From Pycnopodia helianthoides (Eukaryota; Echinodermata; Asteroidea; Forcipulatida; Asteriidae): DNA of 64,000 nt. The notes under the pieces were generated by a model. That model was not told where the DNA came from. It searched no databases and worked only from the letters and a program-made list of their open reading frames with translations. The position numbers and the translations under genes are program-made. Of the stretch, positions 45,893 through 57,824 are shown in pieces. Each line of letters begins with the position of its first letter. The first letter of the stretch is position 1. Location of the stretch: NCBI GenBank assembly GCA_032158295.1, contig CM063243.1, forward strand, positions 17,638,302-17,702,301, given 5' to 3'.

Positions 45893-48204
45893 ACACCCCC
45901 AAGACCTTGTCCAGTACAGACGTAAAGATCAATTCATTTCTGATAGAGAGTTGGGGGCTGGTACAGTCCAGTAAGTCCAAGGGTTTGGGGGTAAACTGGA
46001 AAGGCATTCCACAGGCAACGCCTGATGATCCAACGGTGACCATGGATGGATGAATGCAGATTAATGGTATACAATTCCAATGCAATTAAACTTGACGATG
46101 TTCACGACGCTGCCTACTGACGCCAACAAAGACAGTATTCTTTACAATCAAATCAAAAGAAAGTGTGGTTTCATATCAAAGAATTCCCTGGATGTTTTCT
46201 GTGTTTTCATAGAGAATAATGAAATTCTGCATTTAAAAAAAAATGACAGTTAATATTAAGCACTTCTTATGACAAAAACTGATCAAATGAACTGATTTCA
46301 ATGATTTGACAGATGGGCAATAACGTCAAAGCAAATAAAGTTGATATCCAAGAACCTGCTGACATGACCAGGTGTTCCTCTCTTTTCAATCAATGCTTTC
46401 TCAAAAGGAACACTACTTGTATTTGAATTGTTGCAGAGCATGAAGGATCCACACACCTGTACATTGATGGCTCTCAAACTTTCTGATCTGGCATTATATG
46501 ATGGGGCTTGATAGCCATACTTTCAGCGGGGATGACTTTAACCCCTGAAGTTTCACCCTCCACAATTTTCAGGAACCCATGAAAAAATTTGCACACAAAA
46601 TACTAGCTCAGGGAATTTTACTTTTCAGTTCAACTAATTGAAACTTTGATTCTCCACAAGACATTGGCGGCACTACATGTAGCCCTGGAGTGGGGCTAGC
46701 CCAGGATAGGAGGTATCCCCTGGTAGAATTAGTACAATAGGTCCAGTTGACCCTGTCCAGTGGTTATAGACAAAGTACAATGTACTTGTAACCCACAAAT
46801 TCAATTGATCACTGCTATTCAAATAAGCCCTTATAAAATATGCAAAAAAAAGTACCTGACAAGATGCAACTGAGGTTTTTGGTTTCTTGGCTGTTTTCAA
46901 AAAAACATGACCACATATTCACAGAATTTGATAAAAACTTTATACTAGACAGGTTGGCTGTATTTTAAAATGTGTTTTGTTTTTATTGAAAACTACAGGT
47001 TGAAGGGGGAAAAAACACTGTACTTTTTACTTTTCCTTATAAAACTGCTCTAGTACACAAGAACAAAGATTTGTATGTCATTTTCGTAGGTTAGAACTAG
47101 AGGACAAGGAATTAGTTTATTCTTAAAAAATTTTTTTTTAAATATGTTCATTTCCTAAATCAAAGACAACTGCTCTAATAAAGTGTCATCAGTTAAAAAT
47201 CTATACCAAGACCAAGTCACTTGTATTTTTTACCATGTGAGAGCGTGTGCGGACCAAATTTACGTAATGCCAAACAAGTAAAACAAATGGTTTGCTCATT
47301 TTTGTTATTTTTTTTATTTATTGATACAAGAAAACAACATACAGGCAATCAAAACAAGATCAAATTTGCCATGGAAAACGTCCTCATTCGGTCAAAAATA
47401 CAGAAAATTTTAGGTACACTGTACAGATGTAAACCAAAATGTTTGGCAATATTTCAGATCTAAGAATTAGACCATAAATAAACTTTAAAATCATTAGATT
47501 TCAGACCTGTCAACTTTCTTATAAATCTGAAAAATGTTGGCAAAATAGGCAATTTGTAATTTTTCTGACTGTCTAGAAAGCATTCCACCCAAGATTGTCC
47601 TTAATGTTATAGATATTTGACGTAATTTGTTGATTTTCTTCGCCATTCTACGTCAAGAAGAACGTTCCTCACCAAACAAACACAGCCAATCAGTGACCAT
47701 GCGGTCATAACAATTTTAATAGCAGGCAACAACAACAAAAAAACCACTACAAATACAGCATTTTCCCCATATTCATAATAAAGACATTGGGTCGTTCACA
47801 AGCTGCGACTTAATCTGAACACACCTGGTTGCTATTGGATATCATGCACATGTACCTTCTGGTCTTTTTGACTTCACCATTCAGCATCTGCGGTCACACT
47901 CAGGTGAAGAAACAACAACTGTTTGCCCTTTGTACAGCAGTATGCAGCTCACCTTTTCATGTTACATCACTGCTATTGTTAGTTAAATGTTTGAAATTCC
48001 TGAAGTCACAGATCACAACCACACTGATCAACAACAACTATGAGCCCCCTTTAGTTTCAACCACCCTGCTGTACGAGCAACAGTTAGAAAGTAAATTTTT
48101 AAGTATATAATGTACTAGTTTTTGGAGGAGTAAATTTATTTTCATAATTCAGGTTTCTATAAACACACACTGACTACACAATCAACCAGTGAACATTTAT
48201 TCGT

Positions 48205-48415
48205 ATAGACCCAATCCACCTGACCTCATCATCATCACAAATCTTGGTTGCACCATTTTGTGAGTCAGTGGGTGTTAAATTCATTGCAAATCGCTTTGTA
48301 GACGATGCGGCGTTTACATGCTGACCATAATTTCTACTATGCAATTTGAATCCCAGAATGGCGAGCATGGCAGACAGTACCCGCCTGTAACGTTGAGTGC
48401 AAGGGGTCGTGTGGT
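48205..48415. repeat. Dispersed repeat shared with 9016-9205
   Basis: Same order of conserved blocks as the copy at 9016; lies in the long SERTAD intron. Confidence 0.6.
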
Positions 48416-50801
48416 CCTGTTTTGAGTAAAAAAAACAATGCAAAACAGGCGCTTATTTCAATCGCAGCCATCGAATTAAGCAACATATGATTTGGGGAGT
48501 CTTCAAACGCTATTTTCTTGACTGTGGCAGTGTTTCAGACAGAAACATTTGTATGAAACTTAAAATCAGTGGGCTTTCCGATTGAATCAAATCATCGTTC
48601 TTTTCTGTCTGATCATTACAAAATAGGTACTTAAGTTGACTTAAACAGAAATAAAATTATTGTCTTTATGCAACATCATCACTAGGAGAGGTTCTAGTTC
48701 TAACCAAAGGTCCAATTGATGTTTATCAGTCCAATAGATTTCAATCTAAATGCAAACAAGGGTAAGGTCGTCTTCAGCAAAGAGCAATGATGTGACTTCT
48801 TTTACTTGAATAAAAACAACACGTCTAAAAGGTTTTAGTCTTAACTGACGACGCATACTATCAAGGAATGCATTAAAAACAAGTTCCAACTTGTTCATAA
48901 TGAAACTCTGCTGTCTATTTTGTACTTTTTACTTCAGTGTTAATGCGAAAGGTGAATGTAAAGTACCTGACGTCTATTTTGTTGTGACTGCGGATGTGCA
49001 CTGAGTGGCTGTGGGCACTGAGCAGCATGCTAACATTTTAAAATGTGTGTTGTGTTAATGTCACATGTCACATTTTGCTTTAATGTTGGCATTTACGTCA
49101 AGTATGACCCATGGCTTTTAGTTTACCACGATCTTTGCGGCACAAATTGCCATTCAAAATAGGACCGCAAGTTGGCTGAAAAATTGCCCCATTATAAGCA
49201 ACAAGTGGCATTCATAAGAAGCTACAAATCAATTCACATCAACTCCCACACTCAGGCACCTTTGGTTCAAAATGCTTATTTTGTGATTCAGCCCAAATTT
49301 TGGGAGAGACGGCCTCTCACGCTCACCAAAATGGGCACAATTTATTGATTTTTATTGCAAAAATGTAATTGATTTCAGAAATAAGGACAATGCATTCATA
49401 AAATGACATGATCACATGCGGCAAAATCATTTTGTTTGAATTTTTCATTCCGAAATGAGTAATGTAGTGATTTTTCAGAGGGGTACAAATGTGCATCCGA
49501 AAGAATGAAGGGGGGGGGTTTCCACCAAAAACCTAAATGAATGTTTATTCAGCCATTTTTCTTTTTTCTTTAAAATCTTTTACCATTTATGAGAACGAAC
49601 AAGAAGTTGAGACCAATCCTTTTATTGCTTGAAATTATTGAAATATTTGATTGAGAGACATTTTCTAGTTTAGACCAACTGAACTTTTGAGCCGCCTGTA
49701 TGTTTCAGAAAATAGTCTTCCTAAATGTGATTATTCTGTTCGAATTTGTTCATAAATCATGGCTTTGAACACACACAAATTCAAGAAACAAACAGAAGCT
49801 TGGTTCGCATAAAAAATTATTACAAGGCCTGGGGAGAAGATTGATTGTATTCCTTATTCATTGAATTTTCAGCCACGCCAACTTTCTCTGTTTATTGGAT
49901 CGATTTCTCAAACCATTTTGCACCCAGTATAGATAGTTATAAGACACTATGTTCTAGTAGAACAAATAGCAAGACCAGTTCTCTATAAAGAACAAAATCT
50001 ACACAGCAAAGTAAATAATTATTCACATGGTGTTACCGCAAACCGAATATACATTGCTACCTCACCAAGCAATGCCTCAAAAACCAAATAAGACACAGTA
50101 TTACTTTTTATCTCAGAGAGTGGATACTGAATTCCCATGGTAACAATAAAAAAATATACATATAAGGTATTATTGTCTGACAATGTAAATGTCTGTTACT
50201 TTGCACCATGCACCGATTTGCAGTCTACCCATGGCAGACTGACCAATGGTCAACCACTTACCAGACAAGGCTTCAACATCCTACAGCAAATTACCTGGGT
50301 AGATTTTACGCCTGTTACAATAGTAGTTCTATTTATTATATTAATTATCAGTATAGTGTTTGCAAAGTTCAAATAAAAACCTAACATTCATTCAACATAG
50401 AATCCAACATAAAGAGTGCCCTTTACAAGGGAAAATAGTTTGCCCCTTCAAGAAGGAAGTTCAAGGCTCGATAATGGAACAATAAATAATCATGAACTTC
50501 AACGAATTAACTACTGACTTTGTGTTGCGGCAGCTCTCCTTCAACCAGCACAAACTCAATGATGAAACACAAGGAAATGCAAGTCATTATTTAAAACGTG
50601 TTTAGAACTGTCCTTTCAAACCAAAGTAAAATCTTCAGAAAATCACATCCTTTTTTGTGCATTCATGAGGTTGCACGCAAACGTTAGAACATTATAATGC
50701 AAGCTGGTTTGTAACATACTTGTTAACAATAAAGAACAAATTCTCACACAACAACTACGGGCCAGTTGGGATTATTCTATCTGTAAACTCGTCTCACTCA
50801 C

Positions 50802-51060
50802 CTTGGTTGACGATCCGTTCTGCAAGTTGATTTCAGTCCTTCGCTTCGAGTTCAAACATCTGAATGGAAGATTTGGTGGGTTGTCTTTTTTGGGATCATT
50901 CGCTCAAACCTCGAGATGTCTCAACTAGTTACTTCTTTGTGTCTCTTGTCATCAGTTGAATTGATCCAATCACTTGATAAAGGCGACCTAATAAACGTTT
51001 TTCTTCTGATCCCGCGGGAGATCCGACCTGTCGGGCGCACATTATCAAGCATCATGAATA
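50802..51060 (-). other. Likely 5' untranslated first exon of the SERTAD gene
   Basis: The minus strand has a consensus donor CCAAG|GTGAGT at 50802/50801. Upstream is GC-richer sequence containing short upstream ATGs but no long ORF. It is the best donor-bearing exon candidate found upstream of the SERTAD acceptor. If correct, the intron is about 25.6 kb. The high edge is approximate. Confidence 0.45.
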
Positions 51061-51300
51061 CAACTGACTGGTTTCGTTTTGCGACCGAACGGCCAGCGCA
51101 TATCAGATCATCATTGTACATGTACATGATCTGCATGTGTGGTGCAAACACACGTATGTACACACACACCGTGCAGCTTCATTCTGCGTAGCTGCATTGC
51201 ACTGTGAACGTTTCGTTCCTACTTTGTGCATACACGTATGAAGTGACGTCCGAATACGGTCTAGGTGCAGACTCCCTTTATTAGTTCCTAATTACAGCTG
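51000..51300 (-). promoter_or_regulatory. Candidate SERTAD promoter
   Basis: A CpG-containing stretch directly upstream of the candidate first exon, with a CRE-like TGACGTCC at 51244. No TATA box was recognised. The assignment rests on position only. Confidence 0.3.
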
Positions 51301-51512
51301 GCCTGGATTCGGCACTTGACCTTGTACTCAGCTCTCTGCTGACTAATAATATTTTTTTCCTAGGACGGTGTACGCGTTCAAACTTTTTGCAACAAAAACA
51401 ACACTGGGCAACAACAAACGTTGCTTAAAAAGGAGATACGAATGAGGAAAATGGGATTTCATGATTTGTTCAGAGGCCTCCAAAGTGTACTCTGTGGAAG
51501 AGAACATTTTCT

Positions 51513-51635
51513 GTGGGGTGTGAATGGGGTGGGATGGGGGTGGGATGGGATGGGGTGGGATGGTGATGGGTGGGATGAGGGTGGGATGGGGGGTTGAGGT
51601 GGATGGGGTGGGATGAGGGTGGATGGGGTGGGGTG
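51513..51635 (+). repeat. G-rich GGGTGGGATG tract
   Basis: More than a dozen runs of three or more G are spaced by T, AT or TGAT on the plus strand. Frequent enough for G-quadruplex folding; lies just upstream of the SERTAD promoter candidate. Confidence 0.92.
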
Positions 51636-51984
51636 TGTTCGGACATTGGCACCCCATGGCTCGATTTCACCATGGATTGTTCCATGATTTCACCAAACCA
51701 AATAGCAATGACCAAGCTCTTTGTGGTGAAACTAGCTGGACTGGGTAGGACACATGATGTATAATGAAAATTGCGTGGGTGTGGCCGTGTTTGGTGCTAA
51801 TATTTTTCGGGATTGTTTTGATGGGTTGTTTAGGGAATAATTTTTTTCCAGGTCAAAATAATTATATAAAATATACGCCTATACTCCTATATATAGACCT
51901 TTATCGTTGTGCGGCCGTTTTGATGTTCTCCCATTCAAATCAATAATTCCCCAATATAACCAAAACTGAGACTGATAGTGAGAT

Positions 51985-52193
51985 GGTTCCTTTGCCGTAG
52001 AATGAATAATATTTGGGTTCAATGTTGTTATCGATTACAATGAACATTACCAAGATGGTGGCATCATGATAATGGTCTAATTCGTTTTGTTCATACTTCA
52101 AGCTAGTCTTGTTCCTTTGCCGTAGAATGAATAATAGGATGGTGGCATCATGATAAAAGGTCTGGTACATTTTGTTCATACTTCAAGCTAGTA
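51985..52193. repeat. Tandem duplication, two copies
   Basis: GTTCCTTTGCCGTAGAATGA, the GATGGTGGCATCATGATAA block and TTCATACTTCAAGCTAGT occur in order at 51985-52110 and 52111-52193. The second copy lacks about 40 bp. Confidence 0.88.
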
Positions 52194-52238
52194 TTGGTGC
52201 AGGACGTTTTCGATCTTATGTGGAGTTACACTGGTCAC

Positions 52239-52369
52239 ACTAGGTGGCAGCAGACTTATCTGTATGGTCAATCGATTGTTTTCGGAAATATTATGGGCAT
52301 GCTCAGAACTACGTGAACAACGGAAATTACCTGGCTAGTCTGCTGCCACCTACGTTCCAAAGTCTCCCA
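52239..52369. mobile_element. Short inverted-repeat MITE (GGCAGCAGAC family), copy 2
   Basis: The left arm CTAGGTGGCAGCAGACTTAT and the right arm AGTCTGCTGCCACCTACG are complementary. The outer part of the left arm is missing compared with copy 1. Confidence 0.7.
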
Positions 52370-53214
52370 TGGACACGCTGTATGAAGACGATCGAAAGTG
52401 CAAGCTGACAAACATCACCTCGAACCAATTATAACACAGATATGGAAAGCTTACGTCACTGAACGTTTATCGAATGAAATCATTATCATTGTATCCAATG
52501 AAAATGATTGGGCCTGTAAGACCAGTGCCTATCTTTATCCTTGCGGACCAGGCTACGGAACCCGTCAGCAACACAGACATTATAATACCTATGGACCGAC
52601 AGCACAAAACTTGTTTCCAGCTTTGTACGATCACACAGCGCCATTTTGTTCATTCCCAGATTGCCTTGCTCGATCGTAACCCCTAGAAGTGTGACTCTGA
52701 ATTATCCAAAGAATTTGACATTCTAATTAGTCCTGTGATGTGGTTGATCCATTCTGTGTTAGAGACTACGCAAACATTGTTTTGTTAAATGCAAAAGTAA
52801 GACATTTTTTCCCCTTCTTGTGCCGGTAACTTCTCGATACTGGAAATACCGTAGGCCTACATAAAGTTTTAAAACAGTTCAAACAGTTTGCCCGCTCCCC
52901 GGATTTCAGTCACAAGCTAATTTCCTGCCTCCCTACGCGGTGCGGCTATATCTGTCCAACCAGACACTCTTTTCCCCAACATCACCTTGGCAAGTTCTCA
53001 GATGATTTATTGTTGTCCCGTAGAATATTCTGACTTCAAGGTCGAGAGTCAGTTTCAGATCCCCATCTTTGATCTTTTTTTCTGGGGCGAAACAATTCGG
53101 ATGTAATATAAAACTGCTGATTCTGACTTTTCTGATCAATAATTACGGAGCTATTAAACTAATTCGACGGGATACGGACGAGTGCGCTTTCTAGTGCACC
53201 AATAAAAGTTAGCA

Positions 53215-53230
53215 CCGCCAGGGGGCGTTA
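53215..53230 (+). promoter_or_regulatory. CTCF-like motif
   Basis: CCGCCAGGGGGCGTTA matches the core CTCF consensus (CCNSNAGRKGGCGC-like) at nearly all informative positions. Confidence 0.45.
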
Positions 53231-53290
53231 TTGAATTAATTGAAAGCGATGGCAAAACAATACAAGCTGTAACTGTGTATCATACCTTTG

Positions 53291-53682
53291 TTAAAGGAAC
53301 ATTACATAATTGGTTTTTGCTAACAAAACAGTTGCTGGCAGTGTAAGCACTTAGTGTAATCCACCATTTAACTGACAAACCTGTAGAAGTTTTAAGATCG
53401 ATCGGCCATCTGGGTCACGGGAAAATAGTAAAAAAAACCGATTACACATTTGCATGAAATCATATAAATCCAACAAATGAATAAAACGCTCACTGAGCGA
53501 TAAACTCCAATAGAAAAATTCGTTTATTAATTTCTCATCAAATATGGCATTTCAGACAGACACATTTCAAGGGATTTTTCTACTATCATCATCATTAGAC
53601 CGTGTAAGTTTTATGTAAATCTGTGATCAAAAAGTATGTTATACAAGTTTTTTTTCTTACCAATTCTGTAATGTTCCTTTAA
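53291..53682. mobile_element. TTAA-flanked MITE, diverged copy
   Basis: Ends TTAAAGGAACATTACATAAT and CTGTAATGTTCCTTTAA are inverted repeats of about 25 bp. The centre holds the small palindrome CGCTCACTGAGCG. It lies between the SERTAD promoter and the small plus-strand gene. Confidence 0.85.
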
Positions 53683-54368
53683 ATAAAGAACATTAAGTTT
53701 AATTCGGGATCCAAAAAAGTAATGAAGATTTTGTTTTTCTAATACGCCCACCAAAATTTAAGCTTTATGGGGAATTCATTGTTGTAATGTGTTTTGTGTG
53801 TTATTCTTGCATTTGTTTACAATTAATGTTCTCTTAGATATAAACTAATTTCGAAGTTTATCTTGAGTTGTAAGACTCAATGTTAGTGACGCCAGTAAGA
53901 CTAAGAGTACAGATATATATATACAGACAAAAACAACTTCTTTAATCCCCCGTTGAAGGCCAATGTTCGAAGGAGTGTCGGATTTAACCGAACTGGTGAA
54001 CTAAACTAAGGTCTATTACATACATAAAGGGAATTTAGTACTGTTACACATCCATGAAATATTAACTAGCTGAATACATCTACCAAATCTTTCTTTTTTT
54101 TGTTTGTTTTTTTCGTTTCACTCAGTGGAAAATTTCTCGTCGTCCATCAGTGCCTTTAGAGAGATATTTCGACACATTACATCGATCATCAATTAATTTA
54201 TATCTCGACCTACCCGTGCATCCCATTCCCAGCCAAACCCAACACGGACACTCCCTGCACTGCAATTTTGCATGTGGAAGCCTTGCATGCACCATCACAA
54301 GATCACACAACGAAGGATCGGATCAGAGACTAAAGGACGAGGTGCAAAATGATCCACTACAGAATCTA

Positions 54369-54384
54369 CCGGCAGAGGGCGCAA
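54369..54384 (+). promoter_or_regulatory. CTCF-like motif
   Basis: CCGGCAGAGGGCGCAA, about 150 bp upstream of the leader donor of the small plus-strand gene. Confidence 0.4.
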
Positions 54385-54460
54385 TAATTAATTAATGGTA
54401 AAACTGGTAATCCCTACTTATAATACGTAATGCTCTCTGACAGAGGGTACCATTTGCATT

Positions 54461-54475
54461 GTGGTCATGACAACC
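54461..54475 (+). promoter_or_regulatory. Imperfect X-box (RFX-like) near the likely start of transcription
   Basis: GTGGTCATGACAACC is a near-palindrome resembling the RFX consensus GTNRCC..RGYAAC, with two or three mismatches. It sits about 70 bp before the leader donor. RFX sites are typical of ciliary genes. Confidence 0.3.
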
Positions 54476-54534
54476 CACTGGCGTTGTGTCGTCTGCAATA
54501 TGTTTACAAACAAGTTCCGGTACCGTGCTCTTCT

Positions 54535-54603
54535 GTAAGTTCAAAGTTTAGATTTGGTGAAATACAATTTTGTTGTGAGTTCTGAATTAAATAACTTTTT
54601 CAG
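54535..54603 (+). other. 69-bp intron in the 5' leader of the small plus-strand gene
   Basis: A consensus donor TCT|GTAAGT at 54535 and an acceptor ACTTTTTCAG ending at 54603 lie just before T-ATG. The in-frame upstream sequence offers only a TTG, then a stop at 54536, supporting the ATG at 54605 as the start. This is very short for an invertebrate deuterostome intron. Confidence 0.6.
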
Positions 54604-54604
54604 T

Positions 54605-55688
54605 ATGACAGCCCAGTGTATGGGAATCTTTGGGTCACACAAGTGGCTTTACCCGGATTATTTACTCGACAAGAAGTATGAGAACCAAGTTTTGAAGCCC
54701 CGGGAGGAGCAAAACGACACCGACATCCGCGGCTACAGCGCCGACACCGTGTGGGTGAACAAGCGGTACATCCCGACCGATCTCCGTAGCACAGCCCCGG
54801 TACCGAGACACAAACTCATGGCACCCAAGGCCTTACCCGGTGCAGAATCGCACTGGGTTCCACTGGGCGAGTCTTCTTTGAGAGACATTTCAAGAGCAAA
54901 TGAGGAATCTGGTATTTGTGTGTCGGCACCGAGCACCCGGTGTGAGGAATGGTCAACGCTTCGCCAACTGTTGCCGTCTAAGGGGCGACCGATCACGTTT
55001 GGACCGCCGAACTGGGGAACAGGATCTGCCCTGCCTCCCATCATGGTCAAACGAAAACAGGCAAGATACCCGCATCTCAACAGCCCGATGACAAGGTACA
55101 GGAGTGAATATTGTTAAGACTAAAGGGAGAATTACACTTTCAATGCCCTTGGCTTGGGTTGGCTAGTATTATTCAGTATTCTTTCAAAGTTTAGACTTAG
55201 ACTATTTTGACATGGTCATTGTCTTTTCAAAGTTTTGGTAAATTAAAAAATTCTAAACGACAAATGACTTGATGATCTTAATAAGAAGACTATACAATAA
55301 AACGTACACACAAAGTAGTTGGGAATCTGTAGTTTGCACTTGACATTTCAAAATAAAGGTATTTCAAGTAGGTTTACTTGTTTATCAATTCACGATTTGT
55401 TTTGTGTGTGTTTATGTGTGGGTAGGTATACACATTCAAACCAGGGACCTATAACAAAAGAGGACAGTAGGGTCCCCGTTTGGGAAAGGTCCCCAGTAGA
55501 AGAGTGTGTACAACCAATGGGAGCTGTTGCCAAATTGAGTACATACAAAAGAGGGACAATAGGAGGTCCCCGGTTGCAGGTGTCTACACACTTGTGTGTG
55601 CGGGTGATTTACCGATTTTCACTTCTTTTTTCTTCACAGATACACAGATGACATGCATCTGACAAACCGTCTCTTCAAGCTGCATTAA
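54605..55688 (+). CDS. Uncharacterised small protein, two exons (54605-55095, 55640-55688)
   Basis: The protein is 179 residues when spliced. Exon A opens with MTAQCMGIFGSHKWLYPDYL directly after an acceptor (CTTTTTCAG|T-ATG). It ends at ACAAG|GTACAG. Exon B follows the acceptor TTTTCTTCACAG and completes Arg, then YTDDMHLTNRLFKLH and a stop. The protein lacks a signal peptide or membrane segment and is rich in Pro, Trp, Tyr and basic residues, with segments such as GPPNWGTGSALPPI and SPMTRY. I do not recognise a family. Such composition is common among small axonemal (microtubule-inner) proteins, and an imperfect X-box lies upstream, so a ciliary or sperm role is a weak guess. Codon use and GC content are clearly those of a real gene. 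If the intron is kept, the protein ends RSEYC at 55117 (170 residues). Confidence 0.8.
55297..55302 (+). terminator. Intronic poly(A) signal AATAAA
   Basis: The hexamer lies about 180 bp past the read-through stop at 55117 and inside the intron 55096-55639. It could end a transcript that retains the intron start. Confidence 0.35.
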
Positions 55689-56791
55689 ACTACCATACAA
55701 GAGTTCATCTGACTTTTACTTAGATGTTTTTCATTTTTAATACTTTTGACTTACATACTTTACATGTTTGCGCTCAGAACTTTGCCAAAAAGTGCCAGAA
55801 GTAACAAGGCAATAATATTTGTCACCTCAGTATTACCTAGGTATTTTCTTATCAGTTTGTGAGTTTATTCTTCATTAAGTTTACTTGCCGTAACGTGTGA
55901 TGGCAGTAGACTGTGCAAGTCTAGCGTTTAAATACAAAGTAAAAATTTTGAACCTTGGGTTCCAACGTTTGCTCTAACCTGTAAAGGAAAACAAATCAGG
56001 CTTTTTAACTGGTCCTAACAGTTGAATACACAAAACTTGCAAAGTCTATTAGTTGACCACAAATACAGTGATAGCGAGAGAGGCATCTGGGCATCATTGG
56101 ATGTCCTAGATGCCCTGTTTTGTATTTATTTTGGCACCTGATTTTAGTATTCTTTTACTTGTAAAAGTTGAGTTAATTTACAAGCAAGTTGGGTGCCCTT
56201 TTGTCCCTTTTTAAAAACCATGCGGAGCATAAAATTTTTTCTATAATAAGGCATATGTGTGTGTGGAAGAACCACCACACATACAATAAGGTTAATTAGT
56301 AATTAGCCACCCAATTATATTCCCATATTGTTCCCCATCTGATATACCAAGGGCAGAGCAAATCAAAGGGTGAACCTACATGGTTATAGTATGGTCACAC
56401 TGTAGTCATTTGTCCCTTGACACCCAGCATATCAACAAAAGGCACAATCTCCATGGTGTGGTATTAGCACGTAGCAAGAACCTTCCCAGGTGACAAAAAG
56501 GAGTGTACAAACTTTCTGAACCTAGTGCAAACCAAATATATGTTCTTCAACTAATGGTAAAGAAGGACTACCTAGCTGGAGGTAGGTGAAGTGTGGGGAC
56601 CATGTGGAAGGTAACAAAATCATGAATATTCATTATTGTGTGAAGGTTCTTCAACACAGTCGTGCCCCGGAGGGTTTTAAAAAGTAAACATTTTGTAACA
56701 CTTTTTTTATATTTGGATGTAAATCTTGTTGAGCAGCAAGATCCATTCCAAGAAGGGATCTAACTCGATGTGAGGACATGCAGAGTCCAAA

Positions 56792-56797
56792 AATAAA
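56792..56797 (+). terminator. Possible poly(A) signal of the spliced form
   Basis: AATAAA found about 1.1 kb past the spliced stop. Position and hexamer are the only support; further AATAAA sites lie at about 58.0 and 58.9 kb. Confidence 0.2.
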
Positions 56798-57507
56798 TTA
56801 CCTGGCCATTTGTAATCAAACACTTTGTGATAAAAGAAGTAAATAGCACTTGTGTATTGGCTGAATAAGATCAGTCTTTTAAAAGGAAAACACTTAATAT
56901 GTATAATGTAATTATATGACAAATAAGTCAAAAATGTCTATACAGTGTGCGGGATAAGTATAATTGTGAGGTCTCAAATACTTCAGAAAAAAACTCAAGA
57001 TGTCATATTTGTGGAAGTGTTCTGAATTTTAAACAGCGCCCTCAACTAACAGGGAGAAAAAAAGTTGACTACATAATAAGCCAAACCCACAACGATCTCA
57101 ATGAGATTTACTGTCTGTCTGGATATTTTCCCTCTGGGTTGATCAATACAAACCGTGTGATTATTTTTTACAACTGCCCACCGTTTCTGTATACCAATTT
57201 TGTGCTCATTTTAGTTAAAGATTTATGTAATTTAAACGATAAATTTCATGGAATACTATACACCATTCAGGTTATTGAAAAGAAGGCGGGCTTGCTATTC
57301 CCCGGATCTGTAATTAAGGAATTCAGGTTATGCTGGTTTGTAGGATAAATTCCTAAAATCTGGAAAATATTTCTGTTCCATATTCTACTCGGTGCACACC
57401 CTGCTGTGCGTTCCATGTATTTGTGATCCTGTTTGTAAGTCAAATTGGTGAGATAAACTGATCCATGTCTCCTGAAAAATTGTACATTATATGCCAAAGG
57501 TAGCACA

Positions 57508-57659
57508 GGCCTGGAATTTCATCTTTGAGAGGAAAGGGCCATTTCCATTTTGCAGAGGGCACTTCAATCGGAAAATTTGAAAGTCTGTGGATTTTTTTGA
57601 AGGGGCACCAAGGCCTAGACCAGGTCAACAGAAAACATGGCCTCCCTGTAATTCCAGGC
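57508..57659. mobile_element. GGCCTGGAATTWCA-type MITE, copy B
   Basis: Left GGCCTGGAATTTCA and right TGTAATTCCAGGC are inverted repeats. Shared internal blocks include AGTGCCCTCTGCAAAATGG on the minus strand. Confidence 0.75.
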
Positions 57660-57824
57660 ATGGGTAGCCTTTAAACACTTTAAAACTACCTTAATGTGCC
57701 ATTTATTCAATGATATAATTTGGTTTTAACTTTTACCAGTCACCATGTAATATTGCTGTTTTTTTATTTATTTATTTTGTTTATTTTTATTTATTTTATT
57801 TCATCTTCATATAGCTCTATTGAA

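Larger units (their letters stand above)
25199..50801 (-). other. Probable long 5' intron of the SERTAD gene
   Basis: No coding exon recognised on either strand. It contains TGTACA-rich sequence and a minisatellite (26.3-27.1 kb), a possible alternative first exon (31.2 kb), a MITE (31.66), a Helitron-like element (32.5), TTAA MITEs (34.1, 38.1, 42.0, 45.4), tandem duplications and a foldback (44.1). Confidence 0.45.

Noticed and set aside
50137..50376. 79-residue ORF with a hydrophobic C-terminal segment
   Set aside because: The segment looks membrane-like, but the codons follow local AT content, and no promoter or homology is seen.
54554..54604. N-terminal extension of the small gene
   Set aside because: It would start at TTG and lies inside the leader intron; a splice acceptor immediately precedes the ATG at 54605.
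56947..57348. 133-residue ORF with a CHICG motif
   Set aside because: It begins with GTG rather than ATG, is AT-rich with no splice context or family resemblance, and is likely a chance ORF.
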